Assembly: GCA_030621995.1 (NCBI GenBank) | Contig: JAUXGP010000024.1 | Coordinates: 1 to 11,932 of the forward strand | Length of the DNA stretch: 11,932 bases | Source of the DNA: Psychrilyobacter sp. | Lineage (GTDB): Bacteria; Fusobacteriota; Fusobacteriia; Fusobacteriales; Fusobacteriaceae | Direction of reading: 5' to 3' | Part shown: positions 1 through 5,545 of the stretch, one piece after another | Layout: every line of letters starts with the position of its first letter | Position numbering within the stretch: position 1 is the stretch's first letter | The notes under the pieces: generated by a model | What the model was told of the DNA's origin: nothing | The model's input: the letters and a program-made list of their open reading frames with translations, nothing else | The model's database searches: none | Made by a program: the position numbers and the translations under genes

Positions 1-69
1 AAAATTTATAAAGGAATTTATAAATTAAAACCTTTCTTATCAGATTCTAGGCAATATAAACGTGGGTAA
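1..69 (+). CDS. possible 3' end of an upstream gene (partial, 22 codons)
   Basis: Frame 1 is open from the window edge to a TAA at 67-69 and ends in the residues PFLSDSRQYKRG. The other two plus frames close within 30 bases. The stretch is too short to recognise a family, and chance openness over 22 codons is quite possible in this AT-rich DNA. I record it only because a gene tail is expected upstream of the mini-ORF at 118. Confidence 0.25.
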   Translation, partial: KIYKGIYKLKPFLSDSRQYKRG

Positions 70-117
70 TTTTTTACAATGCTGTTGTCAGGTGTGAAAA
101 ATGCAGGAGGGAATAAG

Positions 118-222
118 ATGAAAAATTTAAAAACTTATGAAATTGTAGCTTTAGCCATAGAAGAGACTAAAAATTTAGTTTCAGGAGATCAACTATCTAA
201 GCTTGACCCTGATTACACATAA
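118..222 (+). CDS. 34-aa mini-ORF, unknown function
   Basis: An ATG at 118 is preceded by an excellent Shine-Dalgarno AGGAGGG at 105-111 with 6 nt spacing. The frame stays open for 34 codons to TAA at 220. The product starts MKNLKTYEIVALAIEETKNL, is amphipathic, and has no signal peptide, membrane segment or cysteines. I do not recognise it. It could be a genuine small protein, a leader peptide, or the 5' remnant of a truncated gene, since the strong SD looks like that of a normally expressed gene. The promoter of the next gene starts only 4 nt after its stop, so the two are probably separate units. Confidence 0.4.
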   Translation: MKNLKTYEIVALAIEETKNLVSGDQLSKLDPDYT

Positions 223-225
223 GCC

Positions 226-254
226 TTGATTTTTTATAACTTTTAATATATTAT
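226..254 (+). promoter_or_regulatory. candidate sigma70 promoter of the TSUP permease gene
   Basis: TTGATT at 226-231 and TATTAT at 249-254 are separated by exactly 17 nt. Transcription would start near 261, leaving a leader of about 40 nt before the ATG at 301. AT-rich sequence makes chance matches common, but spacing and position are right. Confidence 0.5.
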
Positions 255-300
255 ATAGTTTATTAAGTTATATTTATTGTGTATTATTTACGGAGGATCT

Positions 301-1050
301 ATGGAAATTTTATTGATTGGATTAGGAATGTTTATCGCTGGATTTATCGACTCTATCGCCGGAGGAGGAGGACTCATCAGTACTCCTACCCTGCTTTTAG
401 TCGGCCTGCCACCCCATCTTGCTTTGGGAACAAATAAACTGGCTGCCTCAGCCGGGACACTGGTCAGCAGCCACGAATTTTTTAAAAGTAATAAATTAAA
501 TTTTAAATTACTCCGGATGATGATCCCCTTTGCATTTATAGGAGCAGTCATTGGTGTAAGTGTTTTACAATTTATTACCCCTGATATTTTGAAGATGCTG
601 ATCCCTTTTATGATTTTTGGAGTAGCCATCTATACTGTTATCTCCAAAAAAGTAGGAATGATAAATTCCTTTGACGGGTTTACTCCTAAGAATAAATTTT
701 TAGGTAAGATCTTAACTTCTATTTTGGGGTTTTACGACGGGTTCTTTGGTCCCGGTACAGGAACATTTTTTATGTTTGGATTGGTTAAAATTTTTAAATT
801 TGATTTTACCGTTGCCACAGCCAACACCAAGGTGCTAAATTTTACCACTGGTTTTGCTGCCTTGCTTACTTTTTTATACAATGGTCAAGTGGATCTCAGG
901 TACGGACTTATCTCTACAGTATTTATGATCTTAGGTTCTAAATTAGGCACTAAGATGGCTATAAAAAATGGGGCTAAATTTATAAAGCCCATCTTTATAG
1001 CTATGTCTTTGGTTATGGCCAGCAAGATGGTTTACGGTATGATCGTCTAA
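301..1050 (+). CDS. TSUP (TauE/SafE) family permease, YfcA-like
   Basis: The 249-aa integral membrane protein belongs to the TauE/SafE (formerly DUF81) family, whose characterised members move sulfite, sulfoacetate or related organic anions across the inner membrane. Evidence is the N-terminal family repeat (residues about 11-50) with AGFIDSIAGGGGLIS and the PPHLALGTNKL motif, and the second half-repeat with GFYDGFFGPGTGTFF at 143-157 followed by NTKVLNF. These match the YfcA branch. About seven or eight hydrophobic helices span the chain, and length is normal. I chose ATG 301 because GGAGG lies at 292-296; the in-frame TTG at 277 has no SD and sits too close to the predicted transcription start. 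The gene stands alone between its own promoter and a hairpin terminator. The substrate cannot be read from sequence. Confidence 0.92.
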   Translation: MEILLIGLGMFIAGFIDSIAGGGGLISTPTLLLVGLPPHLALGTNKLAASAGTLVSSHEFFKSNKLNFKLLRMMIPFAFIGAVIGVSVLQFITPDILKMLIPFMIFGVAIYTVISKKVGMINSFDGFTPKNKFLGKILTSILGFYDGFFGPGTGTFFMFGLVKIFKFDFTVATANTKVLNFTTGFAALLTFLYNGQVDLRYGLISTVFMILGSKLGTKMAIKNGAKFIKPIFIAMSLVMASKMVYGMIV

Positions 1051-1069
1051 TACCATTATGAATATTAAA

Positions 1070-1099
1070 AAAAGACCTTTGAAATTTCAAAGGTCTTTT
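1070..1099. terminator. bidirectional rho-independent terminator
   Basis: A perfect 11-bp inverted repeat (AAAAGACCTTT at 1070-1080, AAAGGTCTTTT at 1089-1099) surrounds an 8-nt centre. It gives a T tract on each strand, longer on the minus strand. It lies between the plus-strand permease and the converging minus-strand selenoprotein gene and can serve both. Confidence 0.9.
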
Positions 1100-1109
1100 C
1101 TATATAAAA

Positions 1110-1310
1110 TTACTTAGTCTCTTGGATTAATTTGTTCATTTCTTCGATTACAACATCAGCATTTAATCCGTGTGACGCGATTCCTTCTCCTAAGCTCTCA
1201 CCTGAGGCTACCATACAACCCACTCAACCAAGTCCGTATCTTTGGAATACTTGAACGATTACTGGAAACTGTTGTACAGCTTCTAATATATTCATATCTT
1301 TATTTACCAT
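1110..1310 (-). CDS. DUF1858-type small redox selenoprotein with in-frame UGA (Sec29)
   Basis: Read on the minus strand from ATG at 1310 to TAA at 1110-1112, this is a 66-residue protein interrupted once by TGA at 1224-1226. Both sides of the TGA match the compact DUF1858 helical domain (hydrophobic repressor-like start, then FQRYGL-G-U-V-G-C, then ASGESLGEGIASHGLN). In relatives the UGA position is the first Cys of a conserved CxxC, so selenocysteine at residue 29 would give a UxxC pair with Cys32, a typical thiol to selenol exchange. Support comes from a hairpin right after the UGA with the loop bases of known bacterial SECIS elements, a strong SD AGGAGGAG at 1317-1324 (6 nt spacing) and a consensus promoter. 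Alternatives are a nonsense-mutated pseudogene or a sequencing error; intact flanking coding and the SECIS argue against both. The cellular role is unknown, probably redox or metal handling. Confidence 0.85.
1193..1226 (-). promoter_or_regulatory. candidate bacterial SECIS element with its UGA
   Basis: On the minus strand the UGA (1226-1224) is followed after 20 nt by loop AGGU (1203-1200). The stem below it is CUC/GAG (1206-1204 with 1199-1197), then a bulged A at 1196, then AGC/GCU (1209-1207 with 1195-1193). The E. coli fdhF SECIS also has an AGGU-containing apical loop above a short stem with a bulge, at nearly the same distance from its UGA (about 17 nt by my recollection of that sequence). 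SelB would bind here to direct Sec insertion. Confidence 0.7.
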
Positions 1311-1355
1311 TTAAAACTCCTCCTAAAATTAATATTATATTTTCTTAATATATAA

Positions 1356-1384
1356 ATTATATATTATCCTAGTAAACTTGTCAA
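1356..1384 (-). promoter_or_regulatory. consensus sigma70 promoter of the selenoprotein gene
   Basis: On the minus strand, TTGACA (1384-1379) and TATAAT (1361-1356) are both perfect consensus hexamers and are separated by 17 nt. The predicted start is near 1349, about 39 nt before the ATG at 1310. It is squeezed into the 76-nt gap after the kdsD stop and suggests strong constitutive expression independent of kdsD. Confidence 0.85.
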
Positions 1385-1386
1385 GA

Positions 1387-2346
1387 TTAATTGACACTAT
1401 TTAATAAATCATGGATTCTTACCATACCTATTAATTTTTGCCCTTCCAACACCGGTAAAACTGAAATTTGACTATCCCTGTTTTCCATGAGTTCCAATGC
1501 ATCTACAGCCATCTTTTCAGCTTCAATATAGGTAAATTTAGAGATCATAATATCTTTGGCTTTATAGGTAAAAAATTCTTCTTTATTTCCCAAGGCTCTC
1601 CTGATGTCTCCCTCGGTGATTATTCCTGCCATTATTCCATTTTCCAGTACACAGACAGCTCCTAATTTTTTCTTTGTCATAGTCACCAATATTTCATCTA
1701 TATCGGTATTTTTTTCTACAACTGCAAGATCGTCCCCGCTATGCATCACATCTTTTACCTTCATGAGCAGCCTTCTGCCCAGGCTTCCTCCCGGGTGATA
1801 TACGGCAAAATTTTCTGGTTTGAAATTTCTCAATTTAATAAGTACCGATGCTAAAGCATCTCCCATGACAATAGTAGCTGTGGTAGAACAGGTCGGAGCT
1901 ATATTCATAGGACAGGCTTCCCTTTCCACACCTATGTCCAATGTTTCATCGGCTTCCAGACCTAATTTAGAGTTTTTATTTCCGGTCATGGCTATTAATT
2001 TGGCACCTATTTTTTTTATCGATGGTATTATCGATACCACTTCATCACTGTTTCCCGAGTTGGATATAGCGATTACCACATCTTCTCTGTGTACCATCCC
2101 AAGATCTCCGTGAAGACCTTCAGCTGAATTCATAAACACTGTCAATGTTCCTGTGGAAGCCAGGGTTGCAGCTATTTTTTTCCCTACTATCCCGGACTTG
2201 CCGATTCCTGTGATAACAACCTTTCCCTTGCAGTCTATGATCAGCCTGGCCGTTTTCTCCAATTCTTGTCCTATTTTATCCCTTACTTTTTTCAATTCCT
2301 CTATTTCAATATCAAATATTTCCTGAGCATATTTCTTTATATCCAT
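1387..2346 (-). CDS. kdsD: arabinose-5-phosphate isomerase (KdsD/GutQ family)
   Basis: The enzyme interconverts D-ribulose 5-phosphate and D-arabinose 5-phosphate, the first committed step to Kdo of the LPS inner core, in the cytosol. The 319-aa length is normal. An N-terminal SIS sugar-isomerase domain (about 30-190) carries GIGKSG at 47-52, SAEGLHGDLG at 74-83, ISNSGNSDE at 94-102, PTCSTTA at 151-157 and HPGGSLGR at 184-191. Two CBS domains follow (about 196-255 and 262-319), starting DVMHSGDD and DIMISKF. The start at 2346 has AGGGGG at 2351-2356. It is a single-gene unit, with an extended -10 promoter upstream and a separate promoter immediately after its stop. GutQ paralogues do the same reaction, so a role outside LPS cannot be excluded, but the Kdo role fits a Gram-negative envelope. 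Confidence 0.93.
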   Translation of the reverse strand: MDIKKYAQEIFDIEIEELKKVRDKIGQELEKTARLIIDCKGKVVITGIGKSGIVGKKIAATLASTGTLTVFMNSAEGLHGDLGMVHREDVVIAISNSGNSDEVVSIIPSIKKIGAKLIAMTGNKNSKLGLEADETLDIGVEREACPMNIAPTCSTTATIVMGDALASVLIKLRNFKPENFAVYHPGGSLGRRLLMKVKDVMHSGDDLAVVEKNTDIDEILVTMTKKKLGAVCVLENGIMAGIITEGDIRRALGNKEEFFTYKAKDIMISKFTYIEAEKMAVDALELMENRDSQISVLPVLEGQKLIGMVRIHDLLNSVN

Positions 2347-2369
2347 GATTCCCCCTGTTGTTTTTTCCT

Positions 2370-2378
2370 ATTATATCA
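2370..2378 (-). promoter_or_regulatory. candidate extended -10 promoter of kdsD
   Basis: On the minus strand TGATATAAT (2378-2370) is an extended -10 (TGn plus perfect TATAAT). No good -35 lies 17 nt upstream, as expected for extended -10 promoters. Transcription would start near 2363, giving a short leader carrying the AGGGGG SD. Confidence 0.5.
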
Positions 2379-2398
2379 GATTTTTTTAATTCTTTTTT

Positions 2399-2426
2399 AT
2401 TTGTGTAAATTTGTGCAATCTGTGAC
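2399..2426 (+). repeat. short-period intergenic repeat, copy 1 (AATYTGTGYA units)
   Basis: Three degenerate units of 9-10 bp (TTTGTGTA, AATTTGTGCA, ATCTGTGAC) follow each other upstream of kdsD. Copy 2 at 4589-4616 matches it at 25 of 28 positions; all three differences are T/C transitions. The stretch is non-coding on both strands. Confidence 0.7.
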
Positions 2427-2471
2427 ATTTTTTTATCTATTTCTGACTACACATTTCCATTTATTATAGCA

Positions 2472-2515
2472 CAAAAAAAGAGAACTTAGATGTTTTATTA
2501 CACCTAAACTCTCTT
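2472..2515 (-). terminator. rho-independent terminator of the ferredoxin gene
   Basis: Arms at 2478-2493 and 2500-2515 form a 16-bp stem with a 6-nt loop. Read on the minus strand all 16 positions pair, three of them as G-U wobbles; read on the plus strand those three become A-C mismatches. This fixes the orientation as minus. A run of seven U follows (complement of the A run around 2473-2479). It closes the ferredoxin transcript. Confidence 0.88.
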
Positions 2516-2541
2516 CTATCACTCGTTGCTCATTAATATAA

Positions 2542-2718
2542 TTACACCTGATCTATACAAGCTACCGGGCATACTCCTGCACATGCAGTACAGTCGATAC
2601 ATGCATCTTCATCTATCAATCTTTTACCATCTTCTACCTCTGAAATGCAAGATACCGGGCATACATCTTCACATGCTCCACATGAAATACACTCATCTTT
2701 TCTTATTCTATGTGACAT
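2542..2718 (-). CDS. 2[4Fe-4S] ferredoxin, 58 aa
   Basis: The small soluble electron carrier probably serves low-potential reactions such as hydrogenase, pyruvate:ferredoxin oxidoreductase or Rnf. It begins MSHRIRKDECISCGACEDVC. Two cluster motifs of the form CxxCxxCxxxCP are visible: Cys10, 13, 16, 20 and Cys40, 43, 46, 50. Both are followed by PV-x-C-I, so Cys24 and Cys54 are extra cysteines where many clostridial ferredoxins have alanine. The motif pair shows internal duplication, and the length is typical. The start at 2718 has a GGGGGA SD at 2725-2730. It has its own promoter and terminator and is therefore monocistronic. The specific redox partner cannot be deduced. Confidence 0.95.
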   Translation of the reverse strand: MSHRIRKDECISCGACEDVCPVSCISEVEDGKRLIDEDACIDCTACAGVCPVACIDQV

Positions 2719-2751
2719 CTTCTCTCCCCCTAATTTTTAATTTCTATTTCT

Positions 2752-2780
2752 AGTATACTTTATAAAATTAGCAGTTACAA
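2752..2780 (-). promoter_or_regulatory. candidate sigma70 promoter of the ferredoxin gene
   Basis: On the minus strand TTGTAA (2780-2775) and TATACT (2757-2752) are 17 nt apart. The -35 hexamer contains the TAA stop codon of the preceding lipoprotein gene (2775-2777). The predicted start is near 2745, about 27 nt before the ATG. Confidence 0.6.
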
Positions 2781-3239
2781 TTTTTTTATTTCCTTTATAT
2801 AGATCTTTCCTGATAACTCCTCAATCTTCGTTTTTTGGGTTCCAAAATAATCCTTGTCGGTAGCCTCATAATCTATCTTATATTTTTTTATGTCCTTATT
2901 TGTCCCCTTTAAAGTTATATAATATCCGTATTTACCACTTCCACCAGGTTTTATTTTTTCATCCCATTTCTTTTGATAATCGATCCCATAGGTCACCGGT
3001 AATTTAGACAACTTATATTTATATTCTTTCAGCAGAGTCGCACTGACATCTGCCACATACAGGTCATATCCCCAAAGTTTAAATATTATCTCGGAATCAT
3101 TCCCAAAATCTAAATCTTCTATACTGTCTATGGTAACCTGTATCATTTGCCCGGCAAAAACTAACCTTTCAGTTTTTTCATCAGCTTTAGTACAGCCTAT
3201 AAAGATTAAAATCATCAATCCCATAAATATTTTTTTCAT
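2775..3239 (-). CDS. small predicted lipoprotein, unknown function
   Basis: The 154-aa protein has a lipoprotein signal: MKK, a hydrophobic stretch to about residue 15, then FIGC with Cys16 as lipidation site (Phe at -3 is less usual than Leu). The mature part is hydrophilic, rich in Lys, Asp and Tyr, with alternating beta-like segments and a GGSGKYGYY turn near 100-108. I recognise no domain. It is probably anchored in the outer or inner membrane facing the periplasm. The SD AAGGAGAGG lies at 3244-3252. The gene follows mnmA after 96 nt on the same strand; shared transcription is possible, but a repeat tract separates them and the functions look unrelated. Confidence 0.8.
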   Translation of the reverse strand: MKKIFMGLMILIFIGCTKADEKTERLVFAGQMIQVTIDSIEDLDFGNDSEIIFKLWGYDLYVADVSATLLKEYKYKLSKLPVTYGIDYQKKWDEKIKPGGSGKYGYYITLKGTNKDIKKYKIDYEATDKDYFGTQKTKIEELSGKIYIKEIKKL

Positions 3240-3259
3240 ACAACCTCTCCTTTTTTACC

Positions 3260-3286
3260 GCGAATATTCGATAATTCAAACGAATA
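3260..3286. repeat. CGAAT-based short repeat tract
   Basis: The spacer between mnmA and the lipoprotein gene holds the perfect 10-bp palindrome CGAATATTCG (3261-3270) and a further CGAAT about 10 bp beyond it (3281-3285) with ATAATTCAAA between. It resembles short-period intergenic filler rather than a coding or promoter element. It is a weak tract, noted because it sits beside copy 3 of the CTGTG-type repeat. Confidence 0.4.
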
Positions 3287-3307
3287 AAAACCTTTAATAA
3301 CATCCTT

Positions 3308-3327
3308 TGACACGGATTTCACAGGTT
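3308..3327 (-). repeat. short-period intergenic repeat, copy 3 (diverged, inverted)
   Basis: On the minus strand the segment reads AACCTGTGAAATCCGTGTCA. This is two diverged units of the same CTGTG/CCGTG type as copies 1 and 2. It begins 8 nt after the mnmA stop codon. Confidence 0.5.
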
Positions 3328-3335
3328 ATTCTTTG

Positions 3336-4379
3336 TTACTTTATAACTCCTCCACCTACTAAATATTCTCCAAAATACAGTACCATATGCTGCCCCTTGG
3401 CATTCTGTGGATTTTTCTCCTCATATTCAAAATATATCCTGTCTTCTCTTCCAGGTTCAGATATTCTTTTTAATCTTCCCATGGATCCATGACTGGAAAA
3501 TCTCGGCCTTCCCATGAGTTCTACCTCCAATAATTTATCTACCTCTACCACAAACTTATAATCTGTCAGCTCTACCTCTTTCATAAATAATTTATCGTAG
3601 TCTCCTAAAAGGATCTCATTTTTAGAAGGTCTTATATCCAAGATAAAATAGGGTCTCGGTTTCTTCAAATTTAACCCCCTTCTCTGTCCGATAGTATAGA
3701 GCTGATATCCATCGTGAATCCCCATTAGGTTTCCCTCTTCATCTACAAAATTCCCCTTTTCTATCTTACCCTCTAATTTTTCCTGCAGGTAAGCCTTGTA
3801 CCCCTCTGGAGCAAAGCATATTCCCTGGCTGTCCTTTTTATTGTGGGTTACCATCCCTATTTTTTTGGCTATTTCCCTGACTTCCGTTTTAGTAAAGTTA
3901 TACAGGGGAAATTTCATTCTTTTGAGGGTACTCTCATCCAATCTATACAGCATATAGGTCTGGTCTTTACGTATATCTGCTGCATTTTTCAGAAGGTATT
4001 TATCCATCTTGGGAGAATATTCCAAATTACAATAATGTCCTGTGGCTATATATTTTGCTCCCACTAAATCTGCATAATCTACCAGACTTTTTATCTTTAT
4101 CCTTTCATCACATACTACACAAGGGGAAGGAGTCGTTCCGCTGTTATACCCGTCTAAAAAATTCTTAATCACTATCTTTTCAAAATCTTCTGACACGTCC
4201 AAAACTATGTGTTTTATATCCAATGTATCGGCTACTTTTTTAGCTTCCGCTATCTCTCCCTGGGAGTTTTTATCCACCTGCAGAGTTACTGCTATTACCT
4301 CATACTCCTCTTCTTTCAAAATATATGCCGTTACTGAGGAGTCCACTCCCCCGCTTAATCCAACGATTACTTTTTCCAT
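3336..4379 (-). CDS. mnmA: tRNA-specific 2-thiouridylase MnmA
   Basis: MnmA adenylates U34 of the tRNAs for Lys, Glu and Gln and replaces the 2-oxygen with sulfur carried as a persulfide. The 347-aa cytosolic protein has the N-terminal PP-loop SGGVDSS at 9-15, the nucleophile region TPSPCVVC at 83-90 (Cys87 in the usual TPNPC position), ATGHY at 112-116, KDQTYMLY at 138-145 and the second catalytic Cys188 in QGICF. The C-terminal part (about 205-347) with GIHDGYQLYTIGQRRGL and the final beta-barrel matches the family. Length is slightly short of the roughly 360-370 typical. The ATG at 4379 is preceded by AAGGAGAAG (4385-4393). A repeat-containing 236-nt spacer separates it from the channel gene upstream, and a small inverted repeat lies near its own start. 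Confidence 0.96.
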   Translation of the reverse strand: MEKVIVGLSGGVDSSVTAYILKEEEYEVIAVTLQVDKNSQGEIAEAKKVADTLDIKHIVLDVSEDFEKIVIKNFLDGYNSGTTPSPCVVCDERIKIKSLVDYADLVGAKYIATGHYCNLEYSPKMDKYLLKNAADIRKDQTYMLYRLDESTLKRMKFPLYNFTKTEVREIAKKIGMVTHNKKDSQGICFAPEGYKAYLQEKLEGKIEKGNFVDEEGNLMGIHDGYQLYTIGQRRGLNLKKPRPYFILDIRPSKNEILLGDYDKLFMKEVELTDYKFVVEVDKLLEVELMGRPRFSSHGSMGRLKRISEPGREDRIYFEYEEKNPQNAKGQHMVLYFGEYLVGGGVIK

Positions 4380-4410
4380 TTTTTCTTCTCCTTTTTTCGC
4401 AATATCCTAT

Positions 4411-4425
4411 GTTTACAAAGTAAAC
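4411..4425. promoter_or_regulatory. inverted repeat upstream of mnmA (possible operator)
   Basis: GTTTAC (4411-4416), a 3-nt centre AAA, then GTAAAC (4420-4425) form a perfect 6-bp inverted repeat ending about 31 nt before the mnmA start. Its size suits a dimeric repressor site or a small RNA hairpin. No regulator is identifiable here; the birA in this window has no DNA-binding domain. Confidence 0.35.
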
Positions 4426-4464
4426 TAATAGTATATTGGTGATGCCCTTTACGGGTATTATTTT

Positions 4465-4479
4465 GTCACAGATTTACAT
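4465..4479 (-). repeat. short-period intergenic repeat, copy 4 (inverted fragment)
   Basis: On the minus strand it reads ATGTAAATCTGTGAC, matching the last units of copies 1 and 2. It lies in opposite orientation to copy 2 (4589-4616), so the two flank the spacer core, which includes the near-palindrome at 4513-4531. Confidence 0.55.
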
Positions 4480-4512
4480 CATTTTTTTTATCGCTAATGT
4501 CACTAATTGTAC

Positions 4513-4531
4513 GGATAATTCATGAATTACC
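4513..4531. repeat. near-palindrome around AATTCATGAATT
   Basis: The 12-bp perfect palindrome AATTCATGAATT at 4517-4528 is extended by GGAT on the left and ACC on the right, which pair apart from one extra base. The block is followed by CCTTC. Similar GGGNAATTCATGAATTNCCC repeats are, from memory, frequent in intergenic DNA of various bacteria. It sits in the middle of the 236-nt spacer between mnmA and the channel gene. Confidence 0.55.
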
Positions 4532-4588
4532 CCTTCTCAAAATCAATTTTTTTTTGATCTTAATGTAAAAATTTAAATCCTATTTTTT

Positions 4589-4616
4589 ATCTGTGCAAAT
4601 TTGTGTAATCTGTGAC
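4589..4616 (+). repeat. short-period intergenic repeat, copy 2
   Basis: Units ATCTGTGCA, AATTTGTGTA and ATCTGTGAC match copy 1 (2399-2426) at 25 of 28 positions. Its last base is the first base, read on the plus strand, of the channel gene's stop codon, so the repeat abuts the gene end exactly. Confidence 0.7.
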
Positions 4617-5536
4617 TATTCTTTTGATTCTAATTTATTTTTACTTTTTCTTTGATTTATATACTTCTCAATATTCCTATCCAGACTATCCTCAAATTCC
4701 ATCATTAACTTTCTTTTTAATTCCCTGTATTTTTCCTCGGAGATATCTCCACTTATATTTTTTTTCTCCAAATTTTCTTTTTCTATTCTTTCCTGCTCTT
4801 CTTTTATATTCAAGTTTGAACTAAATACAATTCCCAAGGAAAAACTCAGGAGTAAAACACCCATGACACTCTCTAACATCGTCAATGCCTGAGCAGCCAG
4901 AGATATGGGAACTATTTCTCCATAGCCTACACTGGTTAAGGTTATAAAACTAAAATACATCCCCCTGAAATATAAACCTCTTCTTCCTAAATCTTCCAGT
5001 ATCATTCCCTCTAAGGCATTTGGATTATTTTCTATCAATAATATATAGGAAAAACCAAAAATTATTCCCAGTGTTATATAGGTTAAAAGAACTATTCCGA
5101 TATCATCACTCTTAGCTCTCCTCCTGCCGGATAAAATATCCACAAATACATATTTTATTATAAAAAATTGAGAGATCAATAAAAGTATTAAATTTAATAT
5201 TATTATCCATTTCAACGATGTTAAGTTATCCCTGGTTAAACCGAATTTATCCATCATTCCTTCTTCAAAGATAAGGCTCATCCATATGGGTAAAATTATC
5301 AGGTAGTAGAAGATAAACCCTATGAAGAATATCGGTCTTTTTTTAGCTACTCTGAATTTAAGTAAAAAATAGGCTATGGGGATCAAATTCATAAATATCG
5401 CCAAACTATAATACATTTTAACTTTCAAACTTTCATTTATATCTGCATCCATCCTCAAAGTATTTCCCAAAATAGTAGAGATAATCATAAGAATTATTAT
5501 ATTCATCAGTCCTTTTTTCAATTTTTTATTCATCAT
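4616..5536 (-). CDS. potassium channel, six-TM / Ion_trans_2 type
   Basis: The 306-aa inner-membrane protein is predicted to conduct K+ passively. Hydrophobic helices lie at about 10-27, 43-60, 69-90, 109-132 and 147-168. They are followed by a pore loop with the selectivity filter TSVGYG at 201-206 (FITLTSVGYGEIVP) and an inner helix at 214-239. The fourth helix lacks the regular Arg/Lys series of a voltage sensor, though GRRR (137-140) follows it. The C-terminal 65 residues are highly charged and probably coiled coil, with no RCK/TrkA domain, so gating is unclear. The TAG stop of birA lies inside this gene's SD (AGGGAG, 5540-5545), so translation is probably coupled. Two successive ATGs exist; the second (5533) has the better SD spacing (6 versus 3 nt). 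Confidence 0.88.
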   Translation of the reverse strand: MMNKKLKKGLMNIIILMIISTILGNTLRMDADINESLKVKMYYSLAIFMNLIPIAYFLLKFRVAKKRPIFFIGFIFYYLIILPIWMSLIFEEGMMDKFGLTRDNLTSLKWIIILNLILLLISQFFIIKYVFVDILSGRRRAKSDDIGIVLLTYITLGIIFGFSYILLIENNPNALEGMILEDLGRRGLYFRGMYFSFITLTSVGYGEIVPISLAAQALTMLESVMGVLLLSFSLGIVFSSNLNIKEEQERIEKENLEKKNISGDISEEKYRELKRKLMMEFEDSLDRNIEKYINQRKSKNKLESKE

Positions 5537-5545
5537 AGTCTCCCT

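Noticed and set aside
277..300. TTG start 8 codons upstream for the TSUP permease
   Set aside because: No SD precedes it, it lies about 16 nt from the predicted transcription start, and GGAGG at 292-296 serves the ATG at 301; the added residues are not membrane- or family-like.
1224..1226. TGA read as tryptophan (alternative genetic code)
   Set aside because: Other genes in the window use TGG for Trp and show no internal TGA, so code 11 applies; the family expects Cys here, not Trp.
2526..2753. Plus-strand 75-codon open frame with histidine/leucine-rich product
   Set aside because: It is antisense to the clear ferredoxin gene; the apparent product is a by-product of the cysteine codons on the other strand and it has no SD.
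2399..4616. CRISPR array
   Set aside because: Repeats are few, degenerate, 9-10 bp in period, in mixed orientation and not separated by uniform spacers.
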